A stretch of DNA of 64,000 nt from Lateolabrax maculatus (GCA_031216445.1 CM062216.1:5701501-5765500); one strand, 5' to 3'. Positions 11,040 to 22,459 are shown, counted from the stretch's first letter. Numbers and translations are program-made. The notes: generated by a model not told the origin, from the sequence alone.

Positions 11040-11480
11040 TTACTGTGTTGCGTTAAGCAATTCCACATTTTAATGGGTGGACTATTGATGGTTGATGCCA
11101 AAAGAGTATGGTATTGACGCGCTCAAACACATCCACAATGAGGTCTAGCGGGGATAGCACCAGCTCAGCACAATAAATAAAGGAAGGGGCATCAAACTGA
11201 GCAGGAGGGATTGCATAATGTCGCAGGGCCCTCATAAAAAAGTTACTATAATGTGTGTCATGATTGACTTTTATGATAAATGCTGCTGTACATCCAAAGG
11301 TCCGCAGCAGCTGAGCTCCCAATAAGCAAGTCAGATCTATACTTCTCAGGCTGGAATACGTAGTGATTACAGTTCCCGATTAGCTACATGTGCATTATTG
11401 GATATAATTAGGTGTTGATGAAAATTGGAACATTACTTGCAACAGCTACAATGAGAGTGATAATAGCGGGGCCAAAGACA
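11040..11480. promoter_or_regulatory. Candidate conserved non-coding element cluster
   Basis: Complex blocks with GCGTTAAGCAATTCC, TTTTAATGGG, ATGATTGACTTTTATG, CCCGATTAGCTACATG, GTGCATTATTGG and GATATAATTAGG words. Overlapping frames on both strands have no domain. Judged by texture and homeodomain-type words. Confidence 0.35.
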
Positions 11481-11880
11481 TATCTCCATTCATCATTTGG
11501 AAATATACGTAGTACATTACAAAAAGCATTTTGCTCCCCCTGTTTCGGTGTTACCAATAAATCCCATGCACTGAGAGAAATGAATGATCTTTCGTTGAAA
11601 CAGAGACAGCACGAGACAAGACAAATGTCTGTGCTTACATCAAATGTTCCCAGATACGAAACAATCCAACCACACCAATAAAGCAATCAATGCTAACCTA
11701 ATCTCTGCAGCCTCAGCGGCACTTGCTTGCCATTTCTTAGCCCCAAAATGAAGAGGAAAGGAGAGCCTGAAAGGCATAAATAAATAAACCTCAAACCACT
11801 CATGTTCTATTGCTGCCGCTAAGGACAGGACGGTGGGGGCGGGGGGGCACAAACAGCCACCACACATCTACAGTATATAA
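11481..11880. other. Spacer with mixed texture
   Basis: No gene is recognised. Small frames on both strands (for example 11412-11681) lack family signatures. A G-run lies at about 11840-11847. Confidence 0.4.
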
Positions 11881-12447
11881 AGCTCATTTCGGATAGGAGC
11901 GCGGCTTTATTCAAGCGCAGAGGTGAATTACAAACACAGTCACTTTCAAATTTGGTTAAAGAAGGGAGAGATAGAGGAGGAAGAGACAAGGGAAGGGAGG
12001 CTGAGGATGAGTCATCTCTGCCGGTCTGGTTGCCCTCACTCCTCCTGCCAGGGCCAACGGGATGGGGTGAGCCCTTTTCTTTTCTTTTTCTCCCAAGGGG
12101 GAGCGGAGTGAGGCCGGCCCAGTCAAAGGTGCTTTGGGGGGGATAAGCTGGGCACTGTGTCTCAAATGGGGACACTCGAGTGGGTAAAGCCTGCCTTAAA
12201 GAGAGCTGCAGCTTCTTTTTTTTTCCCCCACTGTGACTCTTCATACCTCCATCCAAGCAGAACTAAGGGCGCCGCTCGCCGACATACAAAAGGGACAAAA
12301 TCACTCTTTCACACTTCCACACTCCCGTCTCTGCATACCCCCGCGTGTGCATGAGTGTACGTACTGTACAGCACAGGCGTGGGGGACTCACAAACACACA
12401 CCGGGAAACACGCACACACTCCCAGGCACAAGACTGCTCCCTCCTGG
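11881..12447. other. Purine-rich and C/A-rich spacer
   Basis: A purine-rich tract at about 11960-12010, T-rich pieces near 12075-12090 and 12213-12224, and CA-rich pieces near 12390-12420. Overlapping frames of up to 145 codons on both strands run through these and show no domain. No gene is called. Confidence 0.45.
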
Positions 12448-12567
12448 TCGCGCCGTGTGGCTACATCGCCTCCCCCCCAGCCCGTCCTCACATAAGGGGA
12501 GCAAAAACGTGGATGGATATTGTCCAGATGCAGTTATAATTTCACTAATGCTCACTCAAATGTCAAT
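12448..12567 (+). promoter_or_regulatory. Duplicated non-coding block, copy 2 (pair with 9579-9693)
   Basis: Second copy of the block described at 9579-9693, in direct orientation. Similarity is strongest over 12514-12567 and drops away after 'tgtcaat', where the two copies continue into unrelated sequence. The sharp downstream boundary at the same base in both copies suggests a defined duplicated unit rather than a chance run. Confidence 0.6.
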
Positions 12568-12990
12568 GGGGTCCAGTGACAAAGGATTCTTAATCCCTCA
12601 TATGAATTTAGCGCCCAAAGGCAGAAGAAGAAGAGGCGGCGTGTGTGGCAAATATGAGGGAGCTGCATGAGGGGGCATACATTACACACGACTTGTCTCT
12701 GGCCTTAATGGGAGTGTTCAGTGAATTCAGCTGATATTTAAATCAGCGGGCAGATCGAGGGGAGGCAACGGTTGAGAATGATGAGCGCGGCGAACTATTG
12801 AACTTTCCTTTATTCACCTGTCCCCGCTTGGAAACATCCTGCGAGTGAACGCAGATTTGTTGCGGTCTGAGCCAAAAAAAGCGGCGCCGCACAAACACAC
12901 CCCATCCCATCAGCCTAAATCACTTAAGTGGGGCAGAAACAGAGAAGAGCATTCCCCTCGTCCCCTTAAGTGAGATGCTGTAGTTTCACT
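12568..12990. promoter_or_regulatory. Candidate conserved non-coding element
   Basis: Complex sequence directly downstream of the duplicated block, with GGCCTTAATGGG, CAGCTGATATTTAAATCAG, GAACTATTGAAC and AAATCACTTAAGTGG words and a GCGGCGCCGC palindrome near 12880. There is no coding frame. Texture-based call. Confidence 0.35.
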
Positions 12991-13205
12991 CTATTTGCCC
13001 AAATTATACTCTGCTGTCGGTAGGGGTGCCTCGTCCTCTGGAAGTGATGAATCAAAAGTGAAAGGCTAAAACTGCTGCAATTTCACTTTTTTTTGCCCCC
13101 CCTTCTCTCGCTGCCGTTAAAGCCTGGGTAAAGTCGAAACCTGGCGATGTATTTCAGAAACTGCACGACAGTCTGTTCGGCTGCAGGTTTGCCTCTGTGC
13201 CCATT
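12991..13205. other. Spacer
   Basis: No gene is recognised. T-run at about 13088-13095. Confidence 0.4.
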
Positions 13206-13300
13206 GCTCTCAAAAATCCATTAAAAAACAGCTTGCAGAGCCATACTGCTGCCTTCACAAATGTAATATACATCGGGCTGAGCAGCACTGTAGTTTTATT
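13206..13300 (+). promoter_or_regulatory. Three-copy non-coding block, copy 1 (with 40196-40270 and 40555-40589)
   Basis: About 50 bases from 13217 ('tccatta', 'aacagc', 'catactgctgc', 'acaaatgtaat') align to 40196-40244 with five substitutions or gaps, and similarity continues into 'ctgagcagcac'. The left part (13206-13242) also matches 40555-40589 in inverted orientation. The block is complex and non-coding. A shared origin of all three copies is clear to the eye, but whether the ancestor was a transposon or a regulatory element is not. Confidence 0.6.
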
Positions 13301-13929
13301 GTTTTATCTATTTGTACTGCAGTCTTTTACAAACATAACTTTATCTCACAGCTGATGATCGGCGTAATGGGGGCCATTTCCCACTTTTTACATCACTTCT
13401 CACTCTTGTGAGTGGTGGCAGTCAGTTAAAGATGTGTTTGTGTTGAATTCTGGCAACATGAAGCAAGAGTAGACTGGATAAGACGAGTGCAAAATATGAG
13501 ACGAGTTCTTTAATGTAACATGTACTACTAAAATCAGATCAAATGCTTTTTGTATTTTGTAGGACAGCAGTAAACGTGAGTGTGCTGCGTGGAGTTTACC
13601 AACATCACATTACAGGATTTCTGGGAAATGAAGTTCAGATTTTTCAAACGGCTTCCCTCTTGCTGTCTTTTGGTGTCACATTTTAATAAAATTCCAACAA
13701 CAAAGCGGATCAACACATTTACTTCTTAAATCTGAGGGATCCCTTTGGTAAAAAGCGCTGTAAGATTAAAAGGACCATTACAGCTGACATTTAGTGATTT
13801 TGTTTTTCTTTAATTCCTTTTGAACAGGAATTACCTTCATGCTCACTCTTGTCACAAGCCCGTGCACACACACGAGGGCCATTGTTTCCCTCTAGCAGTG
13901 GCCCTCATCAGAAGGGACAGCTCCTGCAG
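13301..13929. other. Spacer
   Basis: No gene or RNA is recognised in this mixed-composition sequence. Confidence 0.45.
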
Positions 13930-14200
13930 TTACGGCACCAATAATTACTTGACTTCATGTCATAATCAAATCCCTTTAATAATGGGAACAATTCAGCGAT
14001 TGCCTGGCGTAATCAAATTAGCTCGAGTCTTTTTGGATTTTCAATTATCTCCAGTCGGCGGAGCACTTTATCCCGGGCTCTGGCTCCGGCTCTGACTGGG
14101 AGCTCTGCGCTGCACCGGGGCTGACAGCAGCAGCCTCGCAATTACAATGAGGCCGGGCTAATGTGATGACAAGATCGCCTGCCTGCCTTACTTAGCCTTT
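13930..14200. promoter_or_regulatory. Candidate conserved non-coding element
   Basis: Complex block with ACCAATAATTACTTGAC, CATAATCAAATCCC, GTAATCAAATTAGC, TCAATTATC, GCAATTACAATGAGG and GGGCTAATGTG words, a marked run of homeodomain-type sites. A 91-codon plus-strand frame ends inside it but lacks a domain. Texture-based call. Confidence 0.4.
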
Positions 14201-14892
14201 CATTTGTGCTGGGTCTCCTCTGCGTTCCCCGGCCTTATCATCATGTCCATGTACCTGCTCAGCCCCAAAACACACCGCTACCACTGTTCACTGACTCTTT
14301 GTATGGAGGGCCACCAGCATTAAAGCTGTGGGGCCAACGTTTACCCTTTCACAGTTTGCAAAGAAGAAGGTTTGTTGAACAGGTTTGCAGCGTCTCCTTA
14401 TTCATAAAGCCCTACAAATGCACACTTGCTCCTTGGGACAACTACAGTCTTCTACTGTTCGCCACTAGCTTTGAAGCAAGGTCTTTGACACTGGCAGATA
14501 GTACTGTACCAATGAGGCAACTGGAAACTAAGCATGCACTGCTAGCAGCAATATGGCAGCTGGGTTCAGCTTAGCTGTTTGGTTAGAAGGGGAAAAGAGG
14601 ATATAATGAAATCTGTTTGGGTTAAAAAAAAATATTTTTGCCTTCAAGGGAGCTTCACCTAAACCAGTGCCGTTATGTCTGCTCCACCCAGGATTAAGTC
14701 TCATGATCTGCCACAGTAAGGCTGCAAATTGGTTAGGGCAGTGTTCCCTTTTTTTTTTTTTTTTCCTGTGTGTTAAAGTACTTATTTTATTTTTATAGTT
14801 TGGCCTGTTTCAACAGATGTTGGTATGGGACTAAAGGTAGGTCATTTTAAGGGAACCCAATGCCACCAGTAACGAAAGTTAACAGAACAAAA
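14201..14892. other. Spacer
   Basis: The 122-codon plus-strand frame at 14206-14574 has no recognisable family and no splice or start context that stands out. A T-run lies at about 14750-14764. No gene is called. Confidence 0.45.
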
Positions 14893-15044
14893 AAAAAAAG
14901 GCCTTTCTGGGGCGACCTGGTAGCTTACTTAGTAGAGGTCAGGTCATCTCTCCTCTCTCTCCCTGTCTTTCCTCCCTCTGTCACCTATCAAAATACAAAA
15001 AACTGAAAAAGCCAAGAAACAAACAAACAAAAAAAGGCCTTTCT
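14893..15044 (+). mobile_element. tRNA-derived SINE, internally deleted, with perfect 16-bp target-site duplication
   Basis: The body at 14909-15028 begins with a tRNA-like box A region ('cctggtagct', 'agtagaggtc') and ends with a C/T-rich and A-rich tail ('tatcaaaatac', 'aaacaaacaaac'), as in a common percomorph tRNA SINE. The box B part usually expected (GGTTCGAATCC) is missing, so the copy carries an internal deletion. The 16-mer AAAAAAAGGCCTTTCT flanks it perfectly at 14893-14908 and 15029-15044, the hallmark of LINE-driven retroposition. Confidence 0.8.
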
Positions 15045-16552
15045 TCATTTAATGGGGTTTAGGGAGCAATGATAATAAAATTAAAAGTACCTAAAAGTAA
15101 ACATTTAAGCAAGAGTCGGCAGGTATAAAAGGTATAGGACTGCTTTAAGAGTCTGACATGATCTTTAAATAACACATCCGAGCTACCAAGATGTGTAAAT
15201 CAGAACTTGCTCACATCCAACCCTTATAGCTAAATGTACTCTCTAATAGGCAAGGTTGGGACATGCAGGCTTTTTCTATTATGTCTTGTTGATGGACAAA
15301 TAGAACTAAAAAGTGTGAAAATGAACAATAACACATATCTTAACAAAAACTCTCAAAACATGACTAAATTACTGGTGTTGTTTTTCTATATCAGTGTGCC
15401 GTTCTTTATAGAAGGAGTGTGGATCGGATCGGGTTATATAACAAACAAATAAATAAATAGATAAATGCAGTGTTTTTTAAAAAGAAATCATCTTTATGTA
15501 GAGGAGAAACTGACTCACACAATCTGAGGGGTAAGAGATCTACTTAATTAGCTCCTGTGTGGACAATATCATGTTTGATGTGACCTCTGATCCTTTTATG
15601 GATTTGTCATTAAGTGTTGGACTACAGTTGAGAGGGGCAAAAACTGAACTCTGCCGGATCGTGGAGGCAATCCAACAGATTTAGTTTGTTCCTGTGGTGC
15701 TTTTCATTGCTGCAGCCACAAGGGAAGGCTCCAAAACTCTTGCATGCTCAATAACATTTTACCTTGAATGATGAACAGATTGAGAAGCCCCTTAAAAATA
15801 ACATATTGATGCAGATAAATAAAATCTGCTCAGTTGTCCCAAAGTCTGTGGTGTGATATACAAGTCCAATTTGCAGATAAACTTAAAAAACAACTGACAC
15901 TGCAGCCTGGTGAATCGAGGATTTTCTTTTTGGTGAAAACTGTCATATATTATTCTGCCATATTTACAGTGAGACAGTTATTTCTAATTTTTTTATTTTA
16001 TGTTTTCAGTTATTTTATTGTGATTTTTGGGGATTACTGGACTTCTTGATAACTGAAACACTGCAATACCTTATCAACTCTTAGTTGAGAGTCTGTGGTG
16101 TCCTCAGGACAGATGACGCCTATGTTACACTTTATGAAATGTGACAGTAACAGATTATGAAAAGTGAATGGAAATCTTTTGAAATTTCTATAAGAAACCA
16201 GAATACAAAGGATTCTTTTCATGCAGGCTGACACCCAGAGAAAACTGCACACCCGTGGCACATATGGCAGATTTAAGAAGTATTAAAAATATACGTTTTT
16301 AAACTTTGTGGCAGCAATAGATAGCAGCAATGGGCTCACCATCAAAAGGGTTTACTTAGTTTACAGTGTGAGGACCCGATCAGACTACTGAGCAAAATCT
16401 CACGAATTCTTGTCAATGAAAGGACAGTTTCTGTTTAAAGAAAGAAAAGCAAAATAATACGCCAAACAACTAGAACCACAACAGGCTGAGCAGTCTGTGG
16501 GCCGACTCACAACAGATGATGACTGTTCTGGATTGTTTATTTAAAGCATAAC
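15045..16552. other. AT-rich spacer
   Basis: No gene, RNA or confident repeat. Small frames (15234-15452, 15834-16049, 16034-16261) are AT-rich and lack domains. Confidence 0.5.
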
Positions 16553-16805
16553 TCTCAACAACAACAACAATAATAATAATAATTCCGAGAATAATACTTT
16601 TTTTTTAGTGTACATAGCACTTTTCGAACTTAAACACAAAGTAACAATCTGGGAACAAAAATCAGAATCCCAAGTCCTGATCTCACACTGAGGGGGAGGC
16701 TGGTCCAAAGCCGAGAAATCACTCCAATACTTTCTGACTTCCTGTTTGTAGCTCTCAGCTCCAAGCCCATTGGTTCCTGCTGAGGATGTAGATCGTTCAA
16801 AACAG
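16553..16805 (-). mobile_element. LINE 3'-end fragment (L2-like), reverse orientation
   Basis: A (CAA)n(TAA)n tail at about 16557-16582 followed by 'tagcacttttcgaac' is the reverse complement of the fish L2-like 3' terminus. The continuing 'gagggggaggctggtccaaagcc' region also resembles sequence I recall upstream of such tails. The fragment is truncated and diverged, with no reverse-transcriptase frame. The tail is the firm part and the extension to 16805 is less certain. Confidence 0.6.
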
Positions 16806-16819
16806 CTCTCAAATATATA

Positions 16820-16863
16820 CTTTTCTTTTTTCTTTTTTCTTTTTCTTTTTCTTTTTTTTCTCC
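16820..16863. repeat. T/C-rich pyrimidine tract
   Basis: About 44 bases of T with regularly spaced C, directly visible. It separates the LINE fragment from the long repeat copy that follows. Confidence 0.9.
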
Positions 16864-16869
16864 TCAGTA

Positions 16870-17290
16870 ATTTCCTAAAAACAGCTGCTCGCTGTGGTTC
16901 TTTTCAAACGTTAGTCAAAGAGGAGTAAATAGTGCATTGTCTGGGACTATTTTCAGCGGCAGGTTGGTCCACATTTGGTGTACTAGTGAGTATTTATGAC
17001 GGTATGTGTGGGATTTAGTCAAAATAACTACAGTGTGTATTCACGTCAATAAAGGAACATGTCACCCAGTGCAACACTGTGGCTCACTGATGTATTTTTA
17101 ATAGTTTTTGGACAACAATGGAGCTCTGTGGCACAGAGGAAGACAATATATTAAACACAGACAATACTTGTTAGTAGGACAAATCCATTGCTGGTTTTAG
17201 TTTTTTCACAGGATTTGTTGAGGGCAAAAAAAAGAAAGAAAAAAAGTATAGAATATCATCAGATTTATCCTTTAAACTTCTGTATCTTGT
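16870..17290 (+). mobile_element. Dispersed repeat family B, longest copy
   Basis: This ~420 base copy shares distinct segments with three other places in the window. 'agctgctcgctg' and the following 30 bases match 61734-61780. 'acttgttagtagga' to 'ggattt' matches 34698-34748. 'ttggttttagttttttca' to 'tttatccttt' matches 59384-59460. The order of segments here gives the fuller layout of the family. From memory it resembles a common teleost non-autonomous repeat. I see no coding capacity and cannot assign a superfamily. Confidence 0.6.
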
Positions 17291-17887
17291 CAACGTTTTC
17301 AGGGAGCCCGGATAGAGTCTTTCTAATGTAAAGTGCCTTGCCTAAAGGCATGTCAGACGTTAGCATAATTCATACTCTTGCAGTACCTGCCTGTCTGAAG
17401 ATTCAAAGCAGCTGCTTCCAGTCACAGGCCCACAAAGAAAAAGAACAATGTACAATCAAACATTTCCATAATTTAAACATTGCATTTTAATCATGTTGTC
17501 TTGTGAAAGGACAAATGGATAAGTAATATTTACTGTAAATGTCCCTCCTCTCTTTTTGCTCATTGACAGTTTCACTGAAGTGATTATTCACCCCGCTGAG
17601 TTTTTTTTTTCTCTCTTGAATATCCCCTATTTGAATATTATTCCATAATCAACACAACATGTTGCTGCATGTCTGTGTTTACATCGCTGATTTGCATTCA
17701 AATCATATTTCCTCTTTCTCTCCCAGCATGCTCAAGTGCAGATGCTCCAGAGGTAACCGGGAAAAGGTTGTGTGTGCCAAATATACTGTAGGAATAAATA
17801 AACACTTTATCAGGCCATGGAAGAGAGGAAACCTATGTACGGGGGAGGAGTGGGACCGAAAAAAGGAGGGAAAAAGACTCCATTGTC
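17291..17887. other. Spacer
   Basis: No gene is recognised. AT-rich with a T-run at about 17601-17610. Confidence 0.45.
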
Positions 17888-18150
17888 CTCTTTCGAACGA
17901 GCAGTGTGAGAAATGATAATTAACCGGTAATTAATTTGGTGGACTTTATCTCAGAGCAATGTGTGCTCTGCGAAAGATTAGGAGAGCTTTTTAATAAGCG
18001 GCATAGAGTTTGATTCTGCTTATTTCCGCCCGCAACAAATAAGCCTGTGTTTGTTTATTCCAGACAGGCAGCTGGCAGAGAGCTGCTGATACATTCACAG
18101 GAAGGCTTTCTCAGTTGATTCTCAGTCTGCTGCTGCTGGTGGAGGCCTGG
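17888..18150. promoter_or_regulatory. Candidate conserved non-coding element
   Basis: Complex block with ATGATAATTAACC, GGTAATTAATTTGG, TTTTTAATAAGCGG, AAATAAGCC and TTTGTTTATTCC (forkhead-like) words, plus CAGCTGG. No coding frame is credible. The density of TAATTA-type sites is high over 60 bases near 17915-17940. Texture-based call. Confidence 0.4.
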
Positions 18151-19151
18151 AACCCTGCATGTGCTGTGCATATGACATCAGAGCACCACTGATAATTGCA
18201 CATGAATGAATGTCCTCCTTTTCTCAGGCAGCATTGTGTTTACAGTGCAGCAACACCTTCAACGCTGGCACTTATTTTGGGTGGAAAAAGCCAAAAGCTG
18301 GTATTGATGTAATTTTTACAATATCAACAATTTGCCAACTGAAAAGGAATTTATTTGCACCGATCCTGATGATCAATTCCTCCTTTAAGTAATTTTTGTA
18401 AAGTAAAATGCCAAAACTCCCCTGGTTCCGGTTTAGAAAATGTTAATATTTGCTGGCTTCAATAGAAAATATTTGGGTTTTGGACTGCTGGTCAGACAAA
18501 ACAAGCAATATAAAGATACCACCTTTGGCTCTGGGAGGTTTGGACAGGCACTTATTACTGTTTTCTGACATGTTATCGAAAAAAATAATGGATAAATATA
18601 TAAAAAATAAAATAAAATGTTAATTGCAGACCGAGTGCACTTGATGATATTTGAATGCAAATGCTCTGGTGAGACTTTTCAGAAAAGTCAAAAGGTGATA
18701 AAATACAGGGTGAAATTTAACCAATTAGTCATGTGTATATCACTGAGGAATTAACCACTTATTTGTATATTCTTGTGCCCAGACAGTTCTGTTCTTAAAT
18801 TGAATAATTCAAAATGCGATAAAAATAATTTTTGTGTTGACCCAGCTCTGCATATATAAAGAGCCGTGAGTTATTTCCTGCTGAACTCTTCTGTTTATGC
18901 TCAGCAGTTACTGTAAAAGGGAAGGAGATAAATAAGGGAGGATATGAGATAATCTCATTAAGAGCATTATTTCCTTGGCAATATGAAAGCAAGTGTTTAT
19001 TATGCTCAATGAATAATAAAAATGAAAATAAAAAAATCACACACAAGCATGCAAGTAAAGAAATACAATTGATAAATACATACTTCATTCCTTCACATAC
19101 AGGAGGTGTTCATGCGGTTTGTTGTTTCACAGTAAAGGAAATCCAGAGCAC
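18151..19151. other. AT-rich spacer
   Basis: No gene or RNA is recognised. The 97-codon minus-strand frame (18795-19088) is AT-rich and lacks a domain. Confidence 0.45.
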
Positions 19152-19170
19152 TGCTGCCATCTACTGGCCA
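19152..19170 (-). promoter_or_regulatory. CTCF-like motif
   Basis: Read on the minus strand the site is TGGCCAGTAGATGGCAGCA, a very close fit to the CTCF core (CCASYAGRKGGCAS). Such words also travel inside fish repeats, so binding is not implied. Confidence 0.5.
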
Positions 19171-19980
19171 AGACTGACAACAGAACAGCGCAGTGATGGT
19201 AGGGCCAGTCTGTTAGAGCACCACACAGACACACAGCTGCAAGTATATGAGATCCACGTCCAGGTCTGTACCAAATCAAAACATCTGGACATGACATTCC
19301 TGAGAAGATTTAACACATCTGGTGACTGCTTCACAACTTAGTTTGTATTTCATCGTATTGGGTCACAGGAGCATATAAACAACTAACTGATCTCTTGAAG
19401 TTCATGACTCTTTAGACTCCAAACACCTGCTGTGAAAACCTGCCACTGACTATTCATAGAGAAAAAAAAAAAAAGAAAAGAAATGCTCAGGTACTTGTTC
19501 CAACACCCCCCTGCAGTCCCGCCTGTGTCCACCAGATGTCCCTGTGCAGACAGAAATGCCACGGGCGCCCGCCACTCCTCTGTCCTCAGCCGACCCCTTC
19601 CAAAACTGCAGCAACCACTCAGCATGCCCCCCCCCACCCCCCCCACCCTTCCACCCACCGCCCAAAGCCCCCGCCAACTCAACCCACTCCTTGTCCGCCT
19701 ATACCCATCGGCCCCTTGCATCCTCAATTGAGAGGGAAAAGCCATCGCGTCACCTCCCTGAACCCTGCAGAGGAAACAGATTCAGCCGGTTAAACAGGAG
19801 TTAAATCCTCCTGAGAAGCAGGAAAACTGTCTCCTGGTTTATATTTAGCGCGCACGCGCTCATAGGAGGCGGTGCTCTGTGAGAAGCCATGTCTGAAATG
19901 TCACAAAAACCCGCACCCCTTCCTACTGTACGTCCTTCACCGGATGACCTAAATCAATTGTCAGCCCACACGACGGGGTG
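19171..19980. other. Spacer with C-rich tract
   Basis: Low-complexity C-rich sequence lies at 19627-19680. The overlapping Pro-rich and Gly-rich frames on both strands (19383-19804) are translations of this tract. No gene is called. Confidence 0.5.
19627..19680 (-). repeat. C-rich tract, quadruplex-capable on the minus strand
   Basis: Several runs of three to nine C separated by one to four bases. The complementary strand fits a G-quadruplex pattern. The tract accounts for the three overlapping Pro-rich frames here. Confidence 0.7.
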
Positions 19981-20000
19981 AGTGCCCCCTACTGGAGCTT
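19981..20000 (-). promoter_or_regulatory. CTCF-like motif
   Basis: On the minus strand this reads CTCCAGTAGGGGGCACT, a close fit to the CTCF core. It has the same orientation as the site at 19152-19170, about 830 bases away. Confidence 0.5.
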
Positions 20001-20679
20001 GACCTTAACACTCCTGTCTCCTGTTCAAAAGGCCTGGAAACAGAAAAAAAAAATAAAAGGATTAAATTAGACTGCTCGCAAACACAGCCGGCCTGTGAAT
20101 AATGAATAGGAGATGAACACCGCTCTAAACAATAGAGGCCCCGGTGGCCGCTCTGCAGCTGTTCGGATGGCTCCCAGCATGCACCTCACTCCTGGGCAGT
20201 CTGTGCCTTTATACCCGCTAATACAGCAGCGCACAGAGGCCGCACCTGCTGTCCCTGTGGCTGCCCCGGGCCCTCCGACAGCAACGCCGCACAGCCAATA
20301 AAAGAAATATGAGCAGGATGTAGCGGGAGGGCAAACACACACATACACACACACCACACACTGCTCCCACTCTCTCTGTGAAGAATGAGGATATACGAGC
20401 ACACAAAATCCAACTCTATTTGTCTCTCCCACCCCCCCTCCCTCCATCTCCATCCTTTCCCTCTGCACTCTCTCTTCATCTCCCCACGGCAGAACTGACT
20501 AAAAGTAATTATACATGTTTAATAACTTCAAGGACTATAAAAACCGCTGTCGGGGGGCGAGGAGGTCCAGTTTAACGACGGTGATAAAAATGAGGGTAAG
20601 GAAGAGGGGACAGAGGAGGGGGGGAGAGCGGTGACAGTAAGAGAATGAGCTTGTGAGAGGAATTGAGGCCTCGGAAAAC
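20001..20679. other. Spacer, moderately GC-rich
   Basis: No gene is recognised. The 133-codon minus-strand frame (20067-20468) overlaps a CA-rich stretch near 20335-20360 and has no domain. A short TAATTATAC/TTTAATAAC piece at 20500-20530 has CNE-like texture. Confidence 0.45.
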
Positions 20680-20780
20680 ACCCAGGGAATTACAGCGCAT
20701 GAAAAGTAGTTCAGGCCCATTTCAACGGTGAGCGTAAACTCTGTTGGCATTAGACGAGCTGAGCGTCTCCCAGTCAGAGT
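20680..20780. promoter_or_regulatory. Weak candidate regulatory block
   Basis: Short complex stretch with GGAATTACAGCGCATG and GGCATTAGACGAGCTGAGCG words. Too short to judge well. Confidence 0.2.
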
Positions 20781-21574
20781 CTGGCGTCTACTGTGTTACC
20801 CACAATCCTCCTCTTTTCTGTCTACCAGTAAAGCCCGGAATATGCCATGCCCATATTCCTCGGGAGTATCGTCTTTAAAAGTCAAACAGACAATGGCGAT
20901 GAGGGAAAACCTGTTTCAAAGGCGCTGAAGTGAAGCAAATCTCTTGTAGCTCGCATCCTGGCGGAGCCAGGCGCTCGTGGGCCGGGCTTGTATTAGTTTG
21001 AATTCTGGGAGTGTGGGATTGACGAGACAAAGCTACGCTGTCTGCAGTGTGAGAACACAGGGCGGTGAAGGAGAGATCTGGCTTTTTATTTTTTTGCGCT
21101 ATAGACACTGAGTGATCCCGGGGTTAGTTCTGAATTTCTCTGCCTGCTCTGACTGACTGTGGTTCTGCCTATTTGGTGTGCAGCACAGCATGAAAATCCC
21201 CAGAATAACCCCCGGTTCACTCATTCCCACAGCAGCCTGAACACAGTGAAGACTCCCCATGTTTTGGGCAAAGGAAACACGTATTGGAACAAGCAGCTCA
21301 TCTACTTTTACTGACCTTGGCTGAGTTACATTCTTTTGCTTTTTCGTTTTGTTTTCACTGTAACCTCCTGATCATTGAATTATTAGGGAAAAAAAGCGTA
21401 TTTTTTTCTCAGCCTGGTCTAACTGTATAGTGGAATCCCTTTTCAGTTCATTGTGAAAAGGAACAGAAGGTCTGCTGGGTTCATGCTGCCTCTGCTCTTC
21501 TTTGCCCCAGGCCTGAGCATTTTTGCGGTTATGTATTCTCTCCCAACTTTCCTGACCTTGTTCAGGTCCAGGTG
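20781..21574. other. Spacer
   Basis: No gene, RNA or confident repeat is recognised. Confidence 0.45.
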
Positions 21575-21780
21575 AGTGTAGATGGGTTCAGTCGACCCAG
21601 ATGCCCGGCAGGTCTGCTTGGCCCGGGCCGTGCGGAGGCGCCCGCTGCCCCGCTGAGGGCGTGGGCGAGGAGTGTGAGGGACGCTGGGAGGAGGAGGAGG
21701 AGGAGGAAGAGAGGACATTCCTTGGCCTCAGGTGAAGCCGGGCGCTGTGCCGCAGTGCCGGACGCACACTGAGAGCAGGA
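21575..21780. promoter_or_regulatory. Small CpG-rich block with GGA repeat
   Basis: CpG density rises over about 200 bases, with a (GGA)n tract at 21686-21708 inside. It is much smaller than the island at 50.57-51.03 kb. The crossing open frames on both strands are compositional. It could be a minor promoter or enhancer, or simply a GC-rich patch. Confidence 0.25.
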
Positions 21781-21818
21781 ATATATAAACACACTGAGCT
21801 GCAAGCTGCGCCCGCTGG

Positions 21819-21819
21819 C

Positions 21820-21851
<32 letters not shown>

Positions 21852-21862
21852 AGACACACAGT
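21819..21862. repeat. (CA)n microsatellite
   Basis: A run of CA at about 21819-21844 with a short imperfect extension to 21862. The Cys-Val frames on the minus strand are artefacts of it. Confidence 0.97.
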
Positions 21863-22457
21863 CAGGGAAAACGTGCACAGGCATGCATATGCACAAAGAC
21901 CAGCTTGGCTATACACAAACAAATCATATTCACAACAAGGCTGAATGTAAACAAACATGCATAAAAATACACAACCCCAGTTTGACTACACAGGTATTTT
22001 CTGTATGTATATCACAAATACAACACAAACACACTGTTGGGCATTACAGCACACTGCCATCCTCCTGCTGCTACTTCCGGTAACAACAGCCAAGGCCCCA
22101 GCTTTAAAGAAAGAGCGAAGCCATGGATCAGGCCCGCGTGCCTGCCAACACAAACAACCACCACCAGCACCCCCCCCCCCCTCCCCCCACAGGACCATAC
22201 TGCCCCTCGCATAAACCCACTCAGCTCCAGCAGCAGCGCACAAAAGGATGTGGGAAGACTGTGGCAGGTGTCCCAAAATGGAATGGACACACATGCACGA
22301 CACAAAATATTTTGCTGATACAAACACAAAGCAGAGAAAAGACATCCAAGGCTTCGCCCAAACAGATTCCTGAGAAGAACGGCATTCAATACTTCCTCCA
22401 GATTTTTATTTTTGTCAGGGTGGAAAAAGCTTCTGAAACAGAAGTTGGAACATCTCT

Positions 22458-22459
<2 letters not shown>
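21863..22459. other. CA-biased spacer with C-run
   Basis: C-run at 22169-22190 interrupted by one T. The 177-codon minus-strand frame (22012-22545) reads through repeats and has no domain. No gene is called. Confidence 0.5.
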
